A stretch of 9,060 nt of DNA from Phycisphaerales bacterium (GTDB lineage Bacteria; Planctomycetota; Phycisphaerae; Tepidisphaerales; Tepidisphaeraceae). Made by a program: the position numbers and the translations under genes. The DNA lies in assembly GCA_003153655.1 (NCBI GenBank), contig PMAK01000219.1, positions 1 to 9,060 on the forward strand, given 5' to 3'. This document shows positions 4,930 through 9,060 of the stretch, piece by piece. Position 1 is the stretch's first letter; each line of letters starts with the position of its first letter. The notes beneath the pieces were generated by a model. It saw only the letters and a list, made by a program, of their open reading frames with translations. It searched no databases and was not told the DNA's origin.

Positions 4930-6072
4930 ATGCCCGCCGCGAAGCGCGACTATTACGAAATTCTGGGTGTTCAGCGGACTGCTGAGGCCGAGGAGATCAA
5001 GCGCGCCTATCGCCGGCAGGCGATGAAATTCCATCCTGACCGGGCCAACGGCGACAAGGCGGCGGCCGAGATCAAATTCAAGGAATGCTCCGAGGCGTAT
5101 GAAGTTCTCTCCGATGCCGGGAAACGCCAGCGATACGATCAGTTCGGTCATGACGGCGTTACCGGCCAACACGATTTCTCGCACATGGATGTGACGGACA
5201 TCTTTTCGATGTTCGACGATATTTTTGGCGGGGCTCTTGGTGGCGGCGGGGGGCGAGGCCGCGCTCGGCAGGCCGCTCGGGGTTACGACCTTGAGACGCG
5301 GATTGAGATGACGCTTCAGGAGGTGGCCGCCGGGGCGGAAAAGGCGATCGATTTCGAGCGGCAGGATCGGTGCGAACATTGCGCGGGGACCGGCGCCAAG
5401 CCCGGCACCGCGCCGACGGTGTGTCTGCAATGCGGCGGCCAAGGGCGCGTCGCGCAGCAGGGCTTCGGCGGTATGTTCCGGATGGTGGTCGGATGCCCCA
5501 ATTGCCGCGGCAGGGGGACTGTGATTCGCGATCATTGCCCAAACTGCGGCGGCACCGGCCGGCAGCTTCGCAAGCGAACGGTCATCGTCAAGATTCCCGC
5601 CGGCGTACATGACGGTCAGGCTGTGCGCGTCACCGGCGAGGGCGAGGCCGGCGAAAATGGCGCTCCCGCCGGCGATCTTCACGTTTATATTGGAGTCAAG
5701 GAGCATCCGGTTTTTTCGCGGCACAACAATGACCTGGTGTGTCAGGTTCCGATTTCGTTTTCCGAGGCGGCCCTGGGAGCGACGATCGACGTGCCTACGC
5801 TTAAGGGCTCTGAGGCCATCGAAATTCCCGCTGGGACGCAACATGGAGAAGTCTTTAAGCTGAAGGGGAAGGGATTGCCCGATGTTCGTTCGTATCGCAC
5901 GGGAGATGAACTCGTGCAGATCGTGATTGAGGTGCCGAAGAAATTGACCGATCGGCAGAAACAATTACTGCGAGAATTCGCCGCCAGCGAAGATGTTCGT
6001 CTGACCCAGCAGCGCAAGGGATTTTTGGATAAGTTGAAGGAAATGATTACCGGGGACGAGACAAAGCATTAG
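4930..6072 (+). CDS. dnaJ: Chaperone DnaJ (Hsp40, class I)
   Basis: This is a complete 380-residue class I DnaJ, which delivers unfolded proteins to DnaK and stimulates its ATPase. The J domain (about residues 6-72) has DYYEILGV, the HPD motif at 35-37 and AYEVLSDAGKRQRYDQFGHDG. A Gly/Phe/Arg-rich linker follows at about 73-118 (SMFDDIFGGALGGGG). Four CxxCxGxG zinc repeats (CEHCAGTG, CLQCGGQG, CPNCRGRG, CPNCGGTG) span about 148-210. The C-terminal beta domains hold IPAGVHDGQAVRVTGEGEAG, DLHVYIGVKEHPVFSRHNND and the FKLKGKGLPD block. GTG 4921 is an alternative start adding three residues. The gene abuts the DUF2442 gene and is followed 16 bases later by grpE. No dnaK is in the window. All hallmark residues are present, so it should be functional. 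Confidence 0.98.
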   Translation: MPAAKRDYYEILGVQRTAEAEEIKRAYRRQAMKFHPDRANGDKAAAEIKFKECSEAYEVLSDAGKRQRYDQFGHDGVTGQHDFSHMDVTDIFSMFDDIFGGALGGGGGRGRARQAARGYDLETRIEMTLQEVAAGAEKAIDFERQDRCEHCAGTGAKPGTAPTVCLQCGGQGRVAQQGFGGMFRMVVGCPNCRGRGTVIRDHCPNCGGTGRQLRKRTVIVKIPAGVHDGQAVRVTGEGEAGENGAPAGDLHVYIGVKEHPVFSRHNNDLVCQVPISFSEAALGATIDVPTLKGSEAIEIPAGTQHGEVFKLKGKGLPDVRSYRTGDELVQIVIEVPKKLTDRQKQLLREFAASEDVRLTQQRKGFLDKLKEMITGDETKH

Positions 6073-6088
6073 AACCGAAGGCTCAATC

Positions 6089-6610
6089 ATGAAACCCACA
6101 CCCGCCGATAAAGACGCCGATTCGACCGCTGACGAAAATACTGAACCACTCCGACAGGAGCGAGATGCGCTGCTTCAGGAGCGGGACAGTTTGTTTGACC
6201 GCCTGGCGCGCACGACGGCCGAATTTCAGAATGCCCGCCGCCGGCTTGAGGCGGACAAGGATCAGGCGGTCGCTTTTGCCAACAGTGTTTTGATCAAGAG
6301 TCTGTTGCCGGTGATCGACAATTTTGAGCGTGCCCTGACCTCCGGCGAAAAGGCGACAGATGCCGCAGTAATTTTGAAGGGCATGCAGATCGTGCACGAT
6401 CAGTGGATGACGGTGCTGAACAGCCAGTTCGTCGAATCGATCATGCCGCAGCCGGGGACTCCGTTTGATCCGGCGACGATGGAAGCGCTGATTCATCAGC
6501 CGGGCGGGGATTTTCCACCGAACTCAGTGACGCAATTGCTCCAGCGCGGCTATGCGTTGCACGGTCGAACGCTGCGTCCCGCGCAGGTCGCGGTGAGCAA
6601 GGCCGAATAA
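6089..6610 (+). CDS. grpE: GrpE nucleotide exchange factor
   Basis: This 173-residue protein is a full GrpE, the dimeric factor that releases ADP from DnaK. An acidic, disordered N-terminus leads into a long coiled-coil helix (about residues 20-75: RQERDALLQERDSLFDRLAR and the following ARRRLEADKDQA). The four-helix region follows (LLPVIDNFERALTS). The C-terminal beta domain (from about residue 125) holds PGTPFDPATMEAL, the PPNSVTQLLQRGYALHGRTL block and RPAQVAVSK. The ATG is preceded by GAAGG about 7 bases upstream. It lies 16 bases after dnaJ and 13 bases before the FmdB-type gene, clearly one operon. Its partner DnaK must be encoded elsewhere. Confidence 0.96.
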   Translation: MKPTPADKDADSTADENTEPLRQERDALLQERDSLFDRLARTTAEFQNARRRLEADKDQAVAFANSVLIKSLLPVIDNFERALTSGEKATDAAVILKGMQIVHDQWMTVLNSQFVESIMPQPGTPFDPATMEALIHQPGGDFPPNSVTQLLQRGYALHGRTLRPAQVAVSKAE

Positions 6611-6623
6611 CCGGACGCTGGCT

Positions 6624-7013
6624 ATGCCGACTTACGAGTACAAATGCGAGGCGTGCGGGTTTGAATTCGAGAAGTTCCAGTCCATCAAATCGACCCCGAC
6701 CCGGAAGTGTCCCCATTGCGGGAAAAATCGCGTCAAGCGATTGATCGGAATCGGCGCGGGCATCATCTTCAAGGGTGGCGGGTTTTACCAGACAGATTAT
6801 CGCAGCGACGCGTATAAAACCGCGGCCAAGGCCGACACGGGAGAAAAGCCGTCATCGACGGAAACCAAATCGGTTGCTTCGGAATCGTCATCGAAGCCGG
6901 CGACAGAAGGGAAGACCGCGGCTGAGCCAAAATCCAAGAGCGAATCAAAGCCAGGCGCGGAATCCAAACCTGCTGCCAAGTCGCCCGCCAAGGCCGACAA
7001 ATCTTCCAAATAA
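6624..7013 (+). CDS. FmdB-family zinc ribbon protein with Lys/Ser/Ala/Pro-rich tail
   Basis: The 129-residue product begins with the FmdB/CxxC_CxxC_SSSS zinc ribbon: MPTYEYKCEACGFEFEKFQS, then KCPHCG, with zinc ligands C8, C11, C29 and C32. The usual IIFKGGGFYQTDYRSDAY block follows (about residues 47-65). Many bacteria carry such a protein; a general regulatory role has been suggested but no reaction is settled. From about residue 66 on, the chain is a low-complexity, probably disordered tail of Lys, Ser, Ala, Pro, Thr and Glu, with loosely repeated KPxAxSK units and a net positive C-terminal end (AKSPAKADKSSK). It lies 13 bases after grpE and 19 before yacG. Linkage to folding or stress is by position only. 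Confidence 0.93.
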   Translation: MPTYEYKCEACGFEFEKFQSIKSTPTRKCPHCGKNRVKRLIGIGAGIIFKGGGFYQTDYRSDAYKTAAKADTGEKPSSTETKSVASESSSKPATEGKTAAEPKSKSESKPGAESKPAAKSPAKADKSSK

Positions 7014-7032
7014 TCCATGTTGCGGTGAGGCC

Positions 7033-7233
7033 ATGCTCTGTCCCATTTGCAAAAAAGAGGTTCCTGAGCGGGATGATCCGGTTTCCCCCAACTCATTCTT
7101 TCCATTTTGCAGCGACCGTTGCAGATTGATTGATCTGGGCCGCTGGTTGGGTGAAAAGTATCAGATTCCGGTTAAACCAGAGGAAGATGCGGACGAAGCA
7201 GAGCCTCCCGATGTCGGTGATAGCGCAAGTTAA
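7033..7233 (+). CDS. yacG: DNA gyrase inhibitor YacG (zinc-binding)
   Basis: This 66-residue protein matches YacG, a small zinc protein that in E. coli binds GyrB and blocks DNA binding by gyrase. The zinc ligands are C3, C6, C26 and C30 in CPICKKEV...FFPFCSDRCRLIDLGRWL, and the conserved GEKYQIP follows. The end is acidic (EEDADEAEPPDVGD), as is usual. The ribosome-binding site GGTGAGG (7024-7030) lies directly before ATG 7033. It is the last gene of the chaperone-linked run; a promoter for the next gene begins 25 bases after its stop. The family call is firm; that it inhibits gyrase here is inferred from homology. Confidence 0.94.
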   Translation: MLCPICKKEVPERDDPVSPNSFFPFCSDRCRLIDLGRWLGEKYQIPVKPEEDADEAEPPDVGDSAS

Positions 7234-7258
7234 ATGCGATTTGCGGCATATTGCGCAA

Positions 7259-7288
7259 TTGAACGATTTGTGCCCACCACTATATAAT
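7259..7288 (+). promoter_or_regulatory. Sigma-70-type promoter for the membrane protein gene
   Basis: TTGAAC (7259-7264) and a perfect TATAAT (7283-7288) are 18 bases apart, a near-consensus housekeeping promoter in the 139-base gap after yacG. Transcription would start near 7295, leaving a leader of about 75 bases. A small palindrome, TTGCGCAA (7251-7258), abuts the -35 box and could be a protein-binding site. Confidence 0.75.
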
Positions 7289-7316
7289 GCCGCCGCTAAC
7301 TGTAGAGCCTGCAAGC

Positions 7317-7329
7317 TGCGCGTCGCGCA
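7317..7329 (+). promoter_or_regulatory. Palindrome in the 5' leader
   Basis: TGCGCGTCGCGCA is a perfect 6+1+6 palindrome within the transcribed leader, 43 bases before the ATG at 7373. It could form a small RNA hairpin or an operator. There is no following T run, so it is not a terminator. Its function is unknown. Confidence 0.4.
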
Positions 7330-7356
7330 TGGCCGGCAAAAGTCAGTCGAATAAGG

Positions 7357-7363
7357 AAAGGAG
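7357..7363 (+). promoter_or_regulatory. Ribosome-binding site AAAGGAG
   Basis: AAAGGAG lies 9 bases before ATG 7373. It fixes the start of a gene whose 3' end is not in the window. Confidence 0.8.
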
Positions 7364-7372
7364 CTTCGGCCG

Positions 7373-9060
7373 ATGGCGGACGAAGGGCAAGTGATTCGTG
7401 GCATTAATTGGCGGGAAACATTTCCGTTTACGCATATTTTTCGCTCTTTTCGGATCGCCGTTCACCTTTCCAAGCTTGCACTGGGTCTGGCCCTGCTGCT
7501 GAGCGTTTATTTTGGTGGAAGGGTTCTGGATTGGGGCTGGCCCATGCGCGCTCGGGCGGTAGTGGGAGAAGTTGCCCAGTATCAGCACATCGCGGACGGA
7601 GACGATCAGACACCTCTGAGCGTTTGGCGGGAGCAGACTCAAAAGTCGGTTGACCAGGATTACGCCTCGAAGCTCATCGAGTACGGGATCGAAAAGAAAG
7701 GGAGCAGCGAGTCCAACGATGCTTTCAACGACCGGGTCATGACTGATGCGCGTAACGCCGCCCATTTGGGCGAAGTGAAGGATAAGATCATCGCCAATCG
7801 CGATGCCGCCGAGGCCAGTGCAAGAAAGCAGTACACCGACAGATATAACGACGCGAAGACCGAGGAAAATCGTGCGACGCTTCTGCGTGACAGAAACGAC
7901 GCGATCGTGGCGGCGTATGCGGGCGCGCAAGCCGAGTGGGTGCAGGCGAAGTCCATCAAGGGCATTGGGCTGTTCTCGGCGTTTTTTGAATACGAAATCC
8001 GGCAGGTCACCGGCGTCGTTGACGGCGTTTTGCGGAATAACTGGGTCGATACCGGCGGCGTTAAGGATCATATCTACAATTTCTTTGCGGTTGGCCCGGT
8101 CTGGCTTATCTGGAATCACACCGTTTTCTTCATCGTTTTTGCAATTCTGTTTCTTTTCTCCTGGGCGCTGTTTGGCGGGGCGATCAGCCGAATCGCCGCG
8201 GTGCATGTTGCGCGCGATGAGAAAATTTCCGTTCGCCAGGCGATGAACTTCGCGGTGGGCAAGCTTCTTTCCTTTGCCTCCGCGCCCGTGATTCCGCTGG
8301 TGATTGTGATCGTGATCGGGTTGTTCGTGTCGATCGTGGCTTTAATCGGCAATGTCCCGTTCCTTGGGCCGATCGCCATTGGCGCGATGTTTATCCTTGC
8401 GTTGCTTGCGGGATTTGTGATGACGCTGGTGTTGCTGGGGACGGCCGGCGGATTCAATCTGATGTATCCGACAATTGCGGTTGAGGGCTCGGACAGTTTC
8501 GACGCCATCAGCCGGAGCTTCAGCTATGTTTATGCCCGGCCGTGGCGGATGTTGTTCTACACAGCCGTGGCGGTGGCGTATGGAGCGGCGACGTATCTGT
8601 TTGTCCATATGTTTATCTGGCTGACGCTGGTACTGACGCATCATTTTGTGGGCATGGGGATATTCACGCCCGCTGCCAACACCCGCGATCTGCTTTCGGT
8701 CATGTGGCCGAATCCGATGACCACGGGCCGGCTTTCATATTCGGCTGATTATCTGGCTCTGACGGCCGGGCAAAAAGTCGGAGCGTTCTTTATGAATTGC
8801 TGGGTCATGTTCCTCGTTGCATTTCTCGGAGCGTTCACCATCAGCCTCTATTTTTCAGCCAACACGGTTGTTTATTACCTCATGCGCAGCGAAGTGGACT
8901 CGACGGAAATGGATGATGTTTATCTCGAGCAATCGGAAGAAGAAATCGAGCCGGCGCTTGGGGCCGTCACTCCGAAAGTGGCCGTGACAACGGAATCAAC
9001 CACGGTGGTTCTTACCGCGCCGGATTCCCCCGCGCCGCCGGAAACTCCGTCGGCAGGGTG
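7373..9060 (+). CDS. Polytopic membrane protein of unknown function (3' end outside window)
   Basis: An open frame of 562 codons runs without a stop to the window end; the last two bases, TG, could begin a stop. I do not recognise the family. About six hydrophobic spans are visible, at roughly residues 32-51, 242-268, 303-327, 333-362, 393-423 and 468-503. Between the first and second is a charged region of about 190 residues, rich in Ala, Asp, Arg and Glu (ANRDAAEASARKQYTDRYND), probably soluble and partly coiled-coil. After the last span comes an acidic stretch (EQSEEEIEPALG), then a Thr/Pro/Val-rich tail (VTTESTTVVLTAPDSPAPPE). The N-terminus lacks a cleavable signal peptide. The gene has its own promoter and a strong ribosome-binding site, so it is likely a separate unit from the chaperone operon. 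Similar multi-span proteins of unknown role occur in Planctomycetota, but I cannot confirm the match. Confidence 0.85.
   Translation, partial: MADEGQVIRGINWRETFPFTHIFRSFRIAVHLSKLALGLALLLSVYFGGRVLDWGWPMRARAVVGEVAQYQHIADGDDQTPLSVWREQTQKSVDQDYASKLIEYGIEKKGSSESNDAFNDRVMTDARNAAHLGEVKDKIIANRDAAEASARKQYTDRYNDAKTEENRATLLRDRNDAIVAAYAGAQAEWVQAKSIKGIGLFSAFFEYEIRQVTGVVDGVLRNNWVDTGGVKDHIYNFFAVGPVWLIWNHTVFFIVFAILFLFSWALFGGAISRIAAVHVARDEKISVRQAMNFAVGKLLSFASAPVIPLVIVIVIGLFVSIVALIGNVPFLGPIAIGAMFILALLAGFVMTLVLLGTAGGFNLMYPTIAVEGSDSFDAISRSFSYVYARPWRMLFYTAVAVAYGAATYLFVHMFIWLTLVLTHHFVGMGIFTPAANTRDLLSVMWPNPMTTGRLSYSADYLALTAGQKVGAFFMNCWVMFLVAFLGAFTISLYFSANTVVYYLMRSEVDSTEMDDVYLEQSEEEIEPALGAVTPKVAVTTESTTVVLTAPDSPAPPETPSAG

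Noticed and set aside
4783..5964. 393-codon open frame on the - strand opposite dnaJ
   Set aside because: It is a shadow of dnaJ, which is complete with HPD and four zinc repeats. The reverse product shows no recognisable domain.
7343..8206. 287-codon open frame on the - strand opposite the membrane protein
   Set aside because: The + strand frame has a promoter, a strong ribosome-binding site and clear membrane spans. The reverse frame has a composition typical of antisense reading.

Overview
The window is a heat-shock/chaperone cluster, entirely on the + strand. It runs from the 3' end of one groEL through a second groES-groEL pair to dnaJ and grpE, then two small zinc-binding protein genes (FmdB-type and YacG) and an unfinished membrane protein. 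The mosaic gene order, several GroEL paralogues, a dnaJ-grpE pair without dnaK and a RelE-type/DUF-rich accessory load suggest a free-living Gram-negative-type bacterium. Planctomycetota or a relative is my best guess, but no marker in the window proves it.

Layout. 1-441 is the C-terminal part of a GroEL with the classical Gly-Gly-Met tail. 460-765 encodes a small Cys/His protein I do not recognise. 835-1218 encodes a retropepsin-like (clan AA) aspartic protease. 1248-1367 is a broken groES whose first 58 bases nearly match the intact groES at 2162. It runs by an ATGA overlap into brnT (1364-1636), which overlaps a DUF2442 gene (1623-2057). 2066-2158 is the orphaned C-terminal tail of a second protease copy. 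Intact groES (2162-2449) and a second, complete groEL without the GGM tail (2530-4158) follow. 4278-4518 is a DUF4160 gene carrying two frameshifts, overlapped by a second DUF2442 gene (4499-4924). Then come dnaJ (4930-6072), grpE (6089-6610), an FmdB-family zinc ribbon (6624-7013) and yacG (7033-7233). A 139-base gap with a strong sigma-70-type promoter precedes a multi-pass membrane protein (7373 to the window end).

How it fits together. The conserved core is protein folding: GroEL/GroES as ATP-driven folding chamber, and DnaJ/GrpE as co-chaperone and nucleotide exchange factor for a DnaK encoded elsewhere. Two toxin-antitoxin-like DUF2442 modules (brnT-DUF2442 and DUF4160-DUF2442) sit inside this core in the same orientation, one before groES and one between groEL and dnaJ. 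The first is flanked by broken duplicates of the neighbouring chaperonin and protease genes. This suggests that a protease-groES unit was duplicated and its middle replaced by the brnT module.

The most interesting points are that scarred duplication, the translational coupling of brnT to a groES remnant, the unusual N-terminal extension on the BrnT-linked DUF2442 protein, and the pairing of two structurally different GroELs. I saw no CIRCE element, no convincing intrinsic terminator, no RNA gene and no CRISPR array. No gap between genes exceeds 300 bases.
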